This document shows positions 33,426 through 42,021 of a stretch of DNA of 64,000 nt, piece by piece. The notes beneath the pieces were generated by a model. The model saw nothing but the letters and a program-made list of their open reading frames with translations. It was not told the DNA's origin and searched no databases. The position numbers and the translations under genes were made by a program. The stretch comes from Plantibacter sp050587525 (lineage in GTDB: Bacteria > Actinomycetota > Actinomycetes > Actinomycetales > Microbacteriaceae). The stretch spans positions 62,001 through 126,000 of the forward strand of contig NZ_JBOBFT010000008.1 of NCBI RefSeq assembly GCF_050587525.1, written 5' to 3'. How positions within the stretch are numbered: the first letter of the stretch is position 1; the number at the start of each line of letters is the position of its first letter.

Positions 33426-34278
33426 CGGCATCTGGCGAGTGGTCCATCTGCTTCGGCGTCCTGCTCGGCCTCGGTCTGTGGACGCTCGCGCATCTCGTCC
33501 GTCCGCTCGGCACCCCGCGGCTGCTGGACCGCACGGCGCCGTACCTCCTCGACGTCTCGCCCGGAGCTCGGACCCACCTCGCACGGCGGAGCTCGGATCC
33601 GCTCCCGGTCGTCGGGGTGCTGCTGGCTCCCGTGTTCGGGTGGACGAGGCATCTCATCGACACCACGCTCGGCGATCCGGCGATGTTGGCGCGGCGACTC
33701 GCGCAGGCGGGGACGCCGGGGACGGAACGGTACCGTGCCCGCCAACTGCTCTGGGCGGTGGGCGGCCTCGCGCTCGGTGCCGCTGCGGCCGTGCTCGGCT
33801 ACAGCTCTGGACGGTTCCCGGGCCTGATCGCCGCGCTGGTCCCGTTCGCGGGAATGGCAGGCGCCGTGCTCCTCCGAGACCGGTTGCTCCAGCGGGCCGC
33901 GAAACGTCGCTTGGGGCGCATCGAGGAGGAACTCCCGACGATCCTCGAGTTCGTCAGTCTCAGCCTGGCCGCAGGAGAAGCGATCACCGATGCGATCGCT
34001 CGCGTCTCCCGGGTCGCCGGCGGTGAGCTCAGCGGAGAATTCGAGACCTTGACCGCGGAGGTGCGGACGGGGATCCCGTTCGTCGCCGCACTCCGCGCGC
34101 TCGACGCCCGGCTCGACCTGCCGTCGTTCACCCGATGCGTCGAACAGGTGCTCAGCGCGCTCGAACGCGGCACCCCGGTCGCGGCGGTGCTGCGATCACA
34201 AGCGCAGGACAGTCGCGAAGCCGCGAAACGGCAGCTTCTCGAATCTGCGGGCAAGAAGGAGGTCGCGATGCTCGTGCC
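33422..34278 (+). pseudogene. tadC: tadC, 5' part, interrupted by the integrative element
   Basis: Codons for residues 1-286 of TadC, the second GspF-like platform protein: LGRIEEELPTILEFVSLSLAAGEAITDAI, ESAGKKEVAMLVP. At CC 34277-34278 host sequence ends. The frame runs on through element DNA to a stop at 34352-34354, adding 24 foreign residues (VKTDLRPLFVLHAF...). The lost native end is 25 residues encoded at 49681-49759, comprising the last membrane helix. Joining the two parts gives a complete 311-residue TadC with the family-typical ...AMLVPLVFLILPL... junction. The chimera may be expressed, but its last helix is replaced by a polar tail, so function is probably lost or altered. Confidence 0.9.
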
Positions 34279-34292
34279 TGTCAAGACTGATT
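34264..34292. other. attL of the integrative element
   Basis: Host sequence ATGCTCGTG meets element sequence TGTCAAGACTG at the dinucleotide CC (34277-34278), which is shared with attR. The element-side half-site TGTCA is the mirror of TGACA at attR. Confidence 0.85.
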
Positions 34293-34351
34293 TAAGACCT
34301 CTTTTTGTGCTCCATGCCTTTCGTGATGCTAGCTGTGCCGCCCATCGCCGA

Positions 34352-34357
34352 TAGGGT
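34352..34357 (+). promoter_or_regulatory. -10 box for the first left-arm gene
   Basis: TAGGGT lies 6 nt before ATG 34364 with no Shine-Dalgarno site, fitting a leaderless mRNA. The same TAGGGTTC occurs at 37412-37419 ahead of the gene at 37469. Confidence 0.45.
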
Positions 34358-34363
34358 TCTGCC

Positions 34364-34780
34364 ATGCTCCTTGATCGCTGCGTCCTCGATGGCCCGACCG
34401 TTGACGCACAGCTGCAGCAACTAGCGACCTGTGTGGAGTCCTCCGACAGCGCCGATCCGTGGCAATTCAACCTTGGCATGCTGATGACGATTGGTGTGGC
34501 TGTCTTGGCGCTCATCGGTGTTGGGGTCACCGTCCATCAGCGACGGCGCGCGGACGGCAACGATCACCTTTGGCATCGGATGCAGTGGGCGTTGGAGCAA
34601 GCGGAAACCGGCAACGAGAACGCAAGGACTGCTGGGTTTCTGGTGATGGCAAAGTTACTGGATCCGAGCGAAGCGAAAGCTGCGGGCTACAAACTCTCAG
34701 GGGTGGACAAGGATCTTCTTCGCGTAGTATCGCAACAGGGGCTCCCCGCGCGCCCTGCGAGACAGGAGGAAGCCAAGTGA
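34364..34780 (+). CDS. single-helix membrane protein, element left arm
   Basis: A 138-residue protein with a short extracytoplasmic N-terminus, one helix at about residues 38-60 (NLGMLMTIGVAVLALIGVGVTV), a positive stop-transfer HQRRRADG, and a helical cytoplasmic domain ending in basic residues. Topology is predicted from charge only. The family is not recognised. Its stop overlaps the next gene (GTGA, 4 bp), so the two products are probably made together and may interact. The position beside attL is typical of accessory cargo in prophages. Confidence 0.65.
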   Translation: MLLDRCVLDGPTVDAQLQQLATCVESSDSADPWQFNLGMLMTIGVAVLALIGVGVTVHQRRRADGNDHLWHRMQWALEQAETGNENARTAGFLVMAKLLDPSEAKAAGYKLSGVDKDLLRVVSQQGLPARPARQEEAK

Positions 34781-35187
34781 AGAACTCTGAGATTGCTGCG
34801 GCTAGAGTTCAGGTCGCACTTGCGAAGATGGACAAGACCACAGTCGACGACTGGGTGGCGGAGCTCGCCTCGCGAGAATTCTCGGTCGAGTCAGAACAGG
34901 CTGAGGCGCCTGCGGTCGAGACGAGAACGGCCCAAACCCCGGATCGAAGCGGGATTATTAAGTATACCCATGGTCATGGTTCCGCCTTCTTCAACGCAGG
35001 CGCGATTTCGCCTTTCATACTGGTGGACGGATCTCGTGAGCCTTTCCGTGAGTGGGTGCACGGCGGGATTGGCAGTCACAACTGGGTAGCCCGGGATCTG
35101 ACCGAAAAGGCTCACGCCGGGTCGGGGTTGACTGACTCTGGAACTGATGTCGATGTGGAACCGTCGAAGAGGTTCATGCGGCCGTAG
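34777..35187 (+). CDS. soluble partner of the left-arm membrane protein
   Basis: A 136-residue protein with start GTG 34777, supported by AGGAGG 7 nt upstream and a 4-bp overlap with the preceding gene; a longer open frame from 34459 is out of register with that arrangement. The N-terminal helix (SEIAAARVQVALAKMDKTTVDDWVAELASRE) is followed by a linker and a Gly/His/Trp-rich region (HGHGSAFFNAGAISPFILVDG, WVHGGIGSHNW). No known domain is recognised. Base composition is lower in GC than the host. Confidence 0.6.
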   Translation: MKNSEIAAARVQVALAKMDKTTVDDWVAELASREFSVESEQAEAPAVETRTAQTPDRSGIIKYTHGHGSAFFNAGAISPFILVDGSREPFREWVHGGIGSHNWVARDLTEKAHAGSGLTDSGTDVDVEPSKRFMRP

Positions 35188-35337
35188 GCCGATTTCGATA
35201 CGTGGGTCTGCATTCGCAAGCTCAGTGTCTTTCGAACAGAACTAGGGCACTCACCCTGCTCTGTAGCTCGGCCGGCCGCACTCCAGGACTGGCGACGTGA
35301 ACTGCTTTTGTAGTAGGTCAACCGATACGCTTCGACA

Positions 35338-35787
35338 ATGAAGCCCCTGCTGCCAATACTGATTGCCGCTTTCCTGCTCACTGGATGTGCCGGTGGTCAG
35401 GCAGAATCGGCCTCGACGCCGAGCCCCACACCGACACCGACGACGAAGATCCCGGCCGTGTCCCTCGAGACGAGCTGCACCTTCCTCTACGGACGCAATG
35501 TCGATGGCCCGCTCTCCACTACCGCTGACATCATCGGCCGGTTCGTCGAGGCACCCGACGGGACGACAATCACCACCGACGAGCTGCGGTCGACGATCGA
35601 TAGCATCCAGTCGGCTCGAGATCGTGCACAGCCAGAGATCCAGCCGTTCATCGATGCGCAGATCGCCCCGCTCGCCCAACTCCTTGACGCAAAGACTGGC
35701 GGCGGGAACGGGACCATCAACTTCGAGGACTACAAAGCTTCAGGGATCGAACTCCTCAACCAGTGCAAGCCCTACCTGCTGGGCTGA
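35338..35787 (+). CDS. small secreted lipoprotein of the element
   Basis: A 149-residue lipoprotein: a short basic start, hydrophobic core and lipobox LTGC (Cys near residue 18), a Ser/Thr/Pro linker and a compact helical domain with two Cys residues (TSCTFLY and NQCKPYLLG) that may form a disulfide. Similar lipoproteins occur near integrase or attachment ends of actinobacterial phages and may alter the cell surface, for example in superinfection exclusion; this role is inferred from type and position only. A strong terminator follows. Confidence 0.7.
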   Translation: MKPLLPILIAAFLLTGCAGGQAESASTPSPTPTPTTKIPAVSLETSCTFLYGRNVDGPLSTTADIIGRFVEAPDGTTITTDELRSTIDSIQSARDRAQPEIQPFIDAQIAPLAQLLDAKTGGGNGTINFEDYKASGIELLNQCKPYLLG

Positions 35788-35872
35788 GCGGGCGCTGACT
35801 ACCCCCGGACAGGGATATGGCGCCACAACGTGGCCAGCAGTACGCTTGCCCCTCCCCGATGGCAGTCATACA

Positions 35873-35914
35873 CGCCCCACGACTCGCCCAGCCCCCGAAG
35901 CGAGTCGTGGGGCG
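35873..35914 (+). terminator. strong 15-bp terminator hairpin
   Basis: CGCCCCACGACTCGC (35873-35887) and GCGAGTCGTGGGGCG (35900-35914) form a perfect stem with a 12-nt loop, ending the left-arm lipoprotein transcript. The rest of the 315-bp gap 35788-36102 holds no convincing ORF. A TATATT box at 36068-36073 probably belongs to the next gene. Confidence 0.75.
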
Positions 35915-36102
35915 CATCACCGTTCTCGACGGCCTCGGCCGCGCACACTGATGTAAGGCACCGAGCGAGCTGAGCTCGACGATCGCGCACGGCTATGGTC
36001 GCCCGATTGCAGCACCCCTGTCGCTCGCGACAGGTTGCACCCCGGTTCTCACGAAGCATGAAACCAACGCTATATTCAGGGTAAATCTGATTAGGGGGCG
36101 CA

Positions 36103-37377
36103 ATGCTCAGAGCTGACTTTGAAGCGCACATACTGTGGCGGAGACTCAAGAACACAGACCAGCAGGTCAGCGAGGTACTCAGCCTTGGTGAGATCAGTGA
36201 CGCACCGGACCTTGAAGTCGTCCGATTCGTTGCGGGGCACTATTGGTCCTTCCACAAGCAACGAAATCGGCTTTCGTCGCTCTTCACTGCGGCCATGCTC
36301 GACCAAGTCGATCAGGCATGGAGCGAAGTCGAGGGGTATGTCAACTCGCGACTCTCGTCGGGAACGGTCACCTACTCCCAGTACGCTCGTGATTCGGCTG
36401 AGAGCAGCCTTCTTCGCAAGGCCGCCTGGCCAGCGCTTCGACCGTCACCTGCTCAAATCAATGGCGATCGAACCTTGTTCGAGGACCTGCTGGAGACTCA
36501 GCGGCTCTCGATTGAGGCACTCGACAGGGCTCATGCGAAGCTCAGAGCCGAGATCGTTGAGTTGAAAAACGATGCGTCGATAAAGGTTGACGAGACGGCA
36601 ACATCGCTCGACGAACTCGTGAGTCTTGGCCGGGCGATCCGTGCTGATATGGAAGTACAGAAGGGCCGCGTCGACGAAGTGGTGGCCGACGGAGTGAAGG
36701 AGGTTTCTTCGCTCCAGACAAAGAACGAGTCAGCGTATCGAGAGTGGCGAAATGCTCGCGAAGCAGAATTCAACGAGAATTTTGAGCCGCTTCGCCTATC
36801 GATCAAGGAGAAGCTAGACGAAGCTTCCGAGGATTTGACTCAGCTTCGAAAGGTCGTCAAAGAATACAAGGCGTTATCCTCTGCCGATGCGGCAGACACT
36901 CTCGCCAAGAACTACGAAGCGGAGGCCAAAGCCAGCCGTCGCTGGGGCGGGTTGCTCTACGCAGTGGGCATCATACTGCTCATCGGCGGCGCAACGCCAC
37001 TCGTGCTCGGCCTGGGGCAGCAACCGACTGACTCTGGAGCCGAGGTTCTCAATTGGCAGCAGATCACACTTCGAGTTGCTGTGGGTGCGCTCGCAGCATC
37101 TGCGGCGACCGTTGCCATCAGGCTGGGCTCGAGACTCATCTCGGATGCAGGAGCAGTCAAGCGGATGGCGCTTGAGTTCAGGGTGATCGACCCATTCCTC
37201 GCGAACGTTCGTGACCGCGAGAACGTTGATACTGTTCGCGTTGACCTCGTCGATCGTACTTTCGGAAGGAGCTACATTCCTGCGCAAGGAGACAAGTCCA
37301 AAGACGATGACGAAGTCGTAAACGTTGGTGCCGTCTCGCAGTTGCTCGGAGCCGTAGGGAAAATGCTCAACCGTTGA
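36103..37377 (+). CDS. coiled-coil protein with two C-terminal membrane helices
   Basis: A 424-residue protein with AGGGGGC just before ATG 36103. Residues 1-100 are a helical domain (LRADFEAHILWRRLKNTDQQVSEVL). Residues 115-275 are strongly heptad-like coiled coil rich in Glu/Lys/Leu. Two hydrophobic helices lie at 281-305 and 321-345, followed by a charged C-terminal domain of about 75 residues. The architecture resembles membrane-anchored effectors of phage-defence systems, in which a cytoplasmic sensor is linked to a two-helix membrane region, but no enzymatic motif is visible and the family is not recognised. AT-rich codon use differs from the host backbone. It has its own promoter region and is the first of two plus-strand genes ending at 38296. 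Confidence 0.65.
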   Translation: MLRADFEAHILWRRLKNTDQQVSEVLSLGEISDAPDLEVVRFVAGHYWSFHKQRNRLSSLFTAAMLDQVDQAWSEVEGYVNSRLSSGTVTYSQYARDSAESSLLRKAAWPALRPSPAQINGDRTLFEDLLETQRLSIEALDRAHAKLRAEIVELKNDASIKVDETATSLDELVSLGRAIRADMEVQKGRVDEVVADGVKEVSSLQTKNESAYREWRNAREAEFNENFEPLRLSIKEKLDEASEDLTQLRKVVKEYKALSSADAADTLAKNYEAEAKASRRWGGLLYAVGIILLIGGATPLVLGLGQQPTDSGAEVLNWQQITLRVAVGALAASAATVAIRLGSRLISDAGAVKRMALEFRVIDPFLANVRDRENVDTVRVDLVDRTFGRSYIPAQGDKSKDDDEVVNVGAVSQLLGAVGKMLNR

Positions 37378-37445
37378 ATGAGGTGGCTAACCGGCTTCGT
37401 GTCGCCCACATCGGCTAGGGTTCGAATGTGCAGAAAGGCGCTTCG

Positions 37446-37472
37446 ATGCAGAACCCAACTCTGATCCGATGA
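37446..37472 (+). CDS. eight-codon upstream ORF
   Basis: ATG 37446 with AAAGG about 7 nt upstream encodes MQNPTLIR and ends in TGA overlapping the ATG of the next gene (ATGA at 37469-37472). The main gene has no ribosome site of its own, so translation of this mini-ORF may couple initiation downstream. Confidence 0.4.
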   Translation: MQNPTLIR

Positions 37473-38296
37473 TCGACGGACAGTCTGCTCGGGTTTTGAT
37501 CACCGTCAAAGCTTCTCCCGAACCATCTGAACAGCATGGTGACACTGTTTGCGTCGCTGGTGTGAGACTTGACCGCGGGAAACCAGAATGGATCAGGCTC
37601 TACCCTGTTCCTTTTCGCTGGATGTCGACGGCTCAGCAGTTCGGCAAGTATGAGGTCATCGACGTAGACATTCATCGTCCCCGAGATGACACCAGATTCG
37701 AGAGCTACCGCATCAATGGTGAATCCGTATCACGCTCGGTGACTGCAGTCAAAGATGCTGCTGCTCGCGGTGCAATCCTCGATCCGATGATCGGTCCAAC
37801 CATGTGTGAGCTGCGGCAGGGCGTGATCGCAGACCCTCGGGCGCAGTCTCTCGGGCTGGTTGAAGTGCGCGAGATGAAGGGCATGACTGTTCGTCAGCAC
37901 CCCGGATGGAGTCCCGAGCAGCAACGGAAGATCGACCGGGCTCTAGAGCAACAACCACTATTTGGAGATGGGCCACCGCCTCGTCTGGATGCTCCGCGTT
38001 TTTTGGCGCAGTACAGCTACCTCTGCATGACTGATACGTGCGCTGGACACGACCAGCGCATGCTGGACTGGGAATTGACTGCCTTCGAACGTCGCTGGCT
38101 GGGACGGAGCGACGAACTCACGAAGGAAGCGATCAAGAAGCGCTTTCTCGATGAGCTCTGTGCACCGTCAAAACGGGTGAACTTCTTCGTTGGAAACATG
38201 GCGCACCCAACGAAACGCCGAAGCTACAGCATCCTTGGCGTGTACGCGCCGTCCCGACATTCCGACTACTCAAACGCGCTCGTACTCGATTTCTAG
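37469..38296 (+). CDS. conserved protein with a Cys-Cys-His motif, DUF488 partner
   Basis: A 275-residue protein of a widespread but uncharacterised family. It has TVKASPEPSEQHGDTVCVAGV (8-34 region), WIRLYPVPFRWM and the FGKYEVIDVDIHRPRDDTRFESYRI segment. A probable metal or Fe-S site is Y-L-C-x4-C-x2-H (C186, C191, H194), followed by DWE (200-202). From memory, similar proteins are often adjacent to DUF488 genes, and here a DUF488 gene converges on it with a 4-bp overlap. The C-terminal FFVGNMAHPTKRRSYSILGVY is also conserved in type. Function is unknown; the pair may act on nucleic acid or nucleotides. It is carried in the accessory arm of the element. Confidence 0.75.
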   Translation: MIDGQSARVLITVKASPEPSEQHGDTVCVAGVRLDRGKPEWIRLYPVPFRWMSTAQQFGKYEVIDVDIHRPRDDTRFESYRINGESVSRSVTAVKDAAARGAILDPMIGPTMCELRQGVIADPRAQSLGLVEVREMKGMTVRQHPGWSPEQQRKIDRALEQQPLFGDGPPPRLDAPRFLAQYSYLCMTDTCAGHDQRMLDWELTAFERRWLGRSDELTKEAIKKRFLDELCAPSKRVNFFVGNMAHPTKRRSYSILGVYAPSRHSDYSNALVLDF

Positions 38297-38802
38297 GCCT
38301 CTACGAGCATGGACTTCAAGACGCGCTCGATGATCTGCTCGCGATGGCAGTTGCGCTCGTTCGCTTCGAAGCACAGCAACGCCACGCGGGACGCGGAGGC
38401 CCACTGTGCGATCGCGGAGATCGCTTGCTGCCCCGACGGCGTCTCAATGCGCTCCACGTACTGTGCGCGGGCTCGATCTGCCGCAGGAGTAGCGCGCTCA
38501 GCGTAGCCATCTCGGTTGTCCTTCAGGTTGCCGAGCTCCGGCATGTGAACGTACTCAATGTCCGCGCTTTCCAGCGCAGCTTTGAGAGCAGTCTTCGAGA
38601 ATCCACGTTTTCTCGACAGCGGAGTGAGGCGGACATCCACGAGCTTGGTCACCTGCCACGCGGCCAGCCCCTCGACGAACTCATCGATCGAACGTCCTTC
38701 GTAACCGACACCGACGAGTCCATCATTCTCATTCCACACGCCACCAGTGTGACACGCGTCAACGGGCCACAACTCGAGTTCCAAGGTCATTCTGTGTTCC
38801 AC
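38293..38802 (-). CDS. DUF488 family protein
   Basis: A 169-residue DUF488 protein. Motifs are VGYEGRSIDEFVEGL (31-45), VDVRLTPLSRKRGFSKTAL (55-73), HMPELGNLKDNR and the signature LLCFEANERNCHR (142-154) with two Cys and the CHR triad. GTG 38802 has AAAGGTG about 6 nt upstream; ATG 38790 is an alternative. Biochemical activity of the family is not established. It overlaps the end of the convergent partner gene by 4 bp, an arrangement in which the two transcripts are antisense at their 3' ends. It is transcribed after the tape measure terminator, so expression is probably independent of the phage-like operon. Confidence 0.85.
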   Translation of the reverse strand: MEHRMTLELELWPVDACHTGGVWNENDGLVGVGYEGRSIDEFVEGLAAWQVTKLVDVRLTPLSRKRGFSKTALKAALESADIEYVHMPELGNLKDNRDGYAERATPAADRARAQYVERIETPSGQQAISAIAQWASASRVALLCFEANERNCHREQIIERVLKSMLVEA

Positions 38803-38835
38803 ATCGGCACCTTTCCGTCTGCTTCACGTATGGAA

Positions 38836-38879
38836 CAGCCCCGCCTGAACCCACCCGAAGGTGAGCCCAGACGGGGCTG
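38836..38879 (-). terminator. terminator after the tape measure gene
   Basis: CAGCCCCG (38836-38843) pairs with CGGGGCTG (38872-38879), with a smaller inner stem. It lies between the tape measure stop at 38884 and the DUF488 start. Confidence 0.6.
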
Positions 38880-38883
38880 AGCG

Positions 38884-41730
38884 CTAGATCCGTCGTGAAC
38901 CAGCGCGTGAGCGCTCTGCTTCGGAGGTCAGGGCTTCGTGTACGACGATCTGCGCTTCACCGTTCGCCATCTGCCGCATGACACCGAACAACTTCCCGTC
39001 CATCATGATCGGCCGGTCGCCCACCGTCGGAGAAACGTTGATCGTCTGAGCCATCGACGAGCTGGCGTACTGAGGAGAAGACCCGACAGCACCAGAGGCG
39101 AAACCTTGGACGCCGAGACGACGACCGGTTTCCTGCCAGATGTTCAACGAACGGACGCGCTTCGACGGCGACAGGGGGATGTACGCCTCGCCACCCGTTT
39201 CCGGTTCAGCCCACACCCGCCACGACCCAGCCGGCGCTATCTGCGCCACATGGTTCTCACGAGTGCCGCCATCGGCATAGAAGTCGAGGGTGCCGCCGTT
39301 CGCCATGCCGCTCCCGCTACCTCCGCCACCGAGGACAGGAAGCGACAGGAACACATCGCGCAACTTGCCGATGGCGGCCTGCAGGTCTTGCACCTTGGCT
39401 TTGGCGTCCTCGGCCCCCAGAAGCGTGACTTGCGTCTGAATCGCGGTGGGTGTCGCGATGAGTCGATCGGCGTAAGCCGAAGCCGCCTCAGCGCTATCCC
39501 CAAGCGCAAGCCGGGTATCGATGATGCGCTGGCGACCCTCATTGAGGCGGGCGGCGATCGCTTCCGTTGAGCCGCCGACCGCCGCGATAGCGCCGGCGGA
39601 ATCGTTCGCTGAGGACGCGACAGCGAGCATGGCGTCGCTGGTGCTGCGGCCCTGATCGGTGAGCTGGTTGAGGCTTCCGCCGCCCTCATCCATCAGCGCA
39701 TTGAGCGCGTCGAGCGAGTCGTAGAACGAGTTCGTGGACTTCTCGACGTCGAACTGAGCTGACCCGAAACCGCGGATCTGCTTCGCCAGCTCGTCGATCG
39801 CCTCGTTCGTATCAACCGCCACCCCTGCGATCTCCTCCAGAGACTTCTTCGGCGCCTCAGCCGCCGGTCCAAGCTTCCCGAGTGCGATCGCGAGGATGTT
39901 GTTCTTGTCCGCCGCGTACCCCGCTCCGGTGGCCTGGGCGGTGAGCGCTGCGAGCAGTTCCGGTGATTCGGAGATCAGCTGGTAAAGCTCGTCTCGTGTG
40001 AGTTTCCCTTCTTCTTTGATCCGAGAGAGGTTCGCGGCGACGGTCGGCATGCCTCCCGAGCCTGCGAGTGCTGCCATCTCCTTGCCGAGCTTTCCCCAGC
40101 CGTCGGTGAAGTCATCGAGCTCGTTCACCATCGGGTCGAGGGTCTTGAGGGCCTCGCCGAAGAAGTCCTTGCTGTAGTGGGCGCTCTCGGCGAGTACGTC
40201 CTTGAGCCGTCCCATGTCTTCGATGAACGGCTTGTAGTCCGGAATCGCGGCGGATCCCTTGTTGGTCAAGGTCTTCGCGAACACATCGGCCGCGCTGGTC
40301 GACGTTGTGAGTGCGTTCGTGAGTTCTTCCGACGAGACAGCGGCGCTCTCTACTGCGGTCTGCCATGCATCGAGGAGCGCGATCGCGGTGGCGACGGTGG
40401 CGACAGCGCCGAGGGCCTTCGAGACCCCACCGATGATGCGCCCGGTTGTCTGTGCCCTGGGTCCGAGCTCTTCGAGAGCGAGACGAAACTCGGCGATCTT
40501 GGGAACCATGGTGAGGAAGGTGCCGCCAGCAAGTGCCGTTGCAGCGACGACACCGCCAAGTCCCAGAACCGCTCCCTGCACTGGCCCGGGCAGATTTCCG
40601 TATGCGTCGACCACGGCTGTGACGGCCTGGACCATTCCGCGAAGCATGTCATTCGCTGCCGAACCGGACTTGATCAGGACGGTGTCGAACGCGCCGCCGA
40701 GAGCTTCGATGTCGCCCTTGAGGTTGTCGAGACGCTTCCGTGCCTGCTCGGCCGCATAGCCCTGGTCGTCGACTGCCTTCGTCCACTCATCGATGCCCTG
40801 AGCGCCTTCGGAGTAGAGGACGGTCGCAGCACGCACAGCATCGGATCCGAAGATCGTCGCCATAGCTGAGTTCCGCTGCTCCGGCGTGAGGTTCTTGAGC
40901 GCGTCCTGAAGGTTCCCGGCGAACTTCGACAGGCCGATGAACTGGCCCTGAGCGTCATACGCGGAGATGCCGAGCTCGGTCATCTTGTTCTTCGCTTCAG
41001 CAGACTGAGGGGTGAGGCGCTGCAACATCGACTTGAACGACGTACCAGCGTCAGAACCCAAAAGCCCCTGCGAAGCGAACGCCGACAGGGCTGCAGTCGT
41101 CTCTTCGATCGAGAGCCCCGTCTGCGCGGCAACCTGACCGCCCTGCGCGAGCGCAGCAGACAGGTCACTCACGTCACCCATCGCCTTACCGGCACCCGCA
41201 GCCAAGAGGTCGGCGACGTGAGACATGTCCTTGCCGTTCAGGCCGAACGTCTTCAAAGCGACAGCAGCGATACCAGCAGCGTCAGCGACACCGAGCCCGC
41301 CAGCCGCGGCAAGATCGAGTGCGCCGTCGAGACCGCCGGACAGGATATCGGCCGTCGAAACGCCCGCCTTACCCAGCTCCTCGATCGCGTTCGCGGATTC
41401 CGTCGCGGAGAACACCGTGCGAGCGCCAGCGTCAAGTGCCGCAGCGCGCAGGAGTTCCATGTTCCCGGCGGACTCATTCGTCGCAGCAGCAACGTTCGAC
41501 ATTGCCTGGTCGAACTCAGCGAACTTCGCGACGGCGATACCCACAGCAACACCAGCAACCGTGCCGATCGCGAGCATCGAACGCCCGAGGATGTCGAACG
41601 CTTCCTTCTTCTGCGCCAGTTTCTCAGCCTCAGTACCCGTCTCACGGGTCGACTGAGCCGCTTTCTCCATGCCGGCGATGTATTGCGCTACGTGCGCTGT
41701 GAGCGTGACCTTGACCGTTCTATCTGCCAT
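38884..41730 (-). CDS. phage tail tape measure protein (TP901 type)
   Basis: A 948-residue tail length determinant. The N-terminal region is coiled coil (VAQYIAGMEKAAQSTRETGTEAEKLAQKK). Hydrophobic segments follow near 48-70 (LGRSMLAIGTVAGVAVGIAVAKF), then the TP901-1 core with repeated AAATNESAGNMELLRAAALDAGARTVFSATESANAIEELGKAGVS and DLSAALAQGGQVAAQTGLSIEETTAALSAFASQGLLG. A second hydrophobic stretch lies around 395-420. Length would correspond to a siphovirus tail. The genes normally flanking it (major tail, chaperones, distal tail, baseplate) are missing: upstream are two small proteins and downstream is the DUF488 gene. The frame is intact, so it has not decayed. Confidence 0.92.
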   Translation of the reverse strand: MADRTVKVTLTAHVAQYIAGMEKAAQSTRETGTEAEKLAQKKEAFDILGRSMLAIGTVAGVAVGIAVAKFAEFDQAMSNVAAATNESAGNMELLRAAALDAGARTVFSATESANAIEELGKAGVSTADILSGGLDGALDLAAAGGLGVADAAGIAAVALKTFGLNGKDMSHVADLLAAGAGKAMGDVSDLSAALAQGGQVAAQTGLSIEETTAALSAFASQGLLGSDAGTSFKSMLQRLTPQSAEAKNKMTELGISAYDAQGQFIGLSKFAGNLQDALKNLTPEQRNSAMATIFGSDAVRAATVLYSEGAQGIDEWTKAVDDQGYAAEQARKRLDNLKGDIEALGGAFDTVLIKSGSAANDMLRGMVQAVTAVVDAYGNLPGPVQGAVLGLGGVVAATALAGGTFLTMVPKIAEFRLALEELGPRAQTTGRIIGGVSKALGAVATVATAIALLDAWQTAVESAAVSSEELTNALTTSTSAADVFAKTLTNKGSAAIPDYKPFIEDMGRLKDVLAESAHYSKDFFGEALKTLDPMVNELDDFTDGWGKLGKEMAALAGSGGMPTVAANLSRIKEEGKLTRDELYQLISESPELLAALTAQATGAGYAADKNNILAIALGKLGPAAEAPKKSLEEIAGVAVDTNEAIDELAKQIRGFGSAQFDVEKSTNSFYDSLDALNALMDEGGGSLNQLTDQGRSTSDAMLAVASSANDSAGAIAAVGGSTEAIAARLNEGRQRIIDTRLALGDSAEAASAYADRLIATPTAIQTQVTLLGAEDAKAKVQDLQAAIGKLRDVFLSLPVLGGGGSGSGMANGGTLDFYADGGTRENHVAQIAPAGSWRVWAEPETGGEAYIPLSPSKRVRSLNIWQETGRRLGVQGFASGAVGSSPQYASSSMAQTINVSPTVGDRPIMMDGKLFGVMRQMANGEAQIVVHEALTSEAERSRAGSRRI

Positions 41731-41776
41731 TTCCTTACCTCGTTTCTGGCGCCTGGAGCGCCCTCGTTAAACCAAG

Positions 41777-41808
41777 AACCCGGCCTCTCCAAGCGGAGAA
41801 ACCGGGTT
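41777..41808 (-). terminator. hairpin between tape measure and the upstream small gene
   Basis: AACCCGG (41777-41783) pairs with CCGGGTT (41802-41808), with inner CTCC/GGAG around an AAGC loop. It lies 46 bp upstream of the tape measure ATG and may be a terminator or processing site separating the two genes. Confidence 0.45.
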
Positions 41809-42021
41809 TGGCCCTGATGCTTCTGTGCCCTGCGAGGGCTCAGTTTGTGGAAAAAAAAGACGGGGAGAGATATCGCCTAGCCCCGGAGGTCCATCTATTC
41901 GAGGGGTGGGGGGACCCCGGGGTGGGGTCTGATTCGTCCGTCGTCGACCTCGATCGGGCACTCGAGAGGACTTGCTTAGTCGTGCTTGTGATGCCCTACA
42001 GCTCACCCGCTGTGCGCCCGC

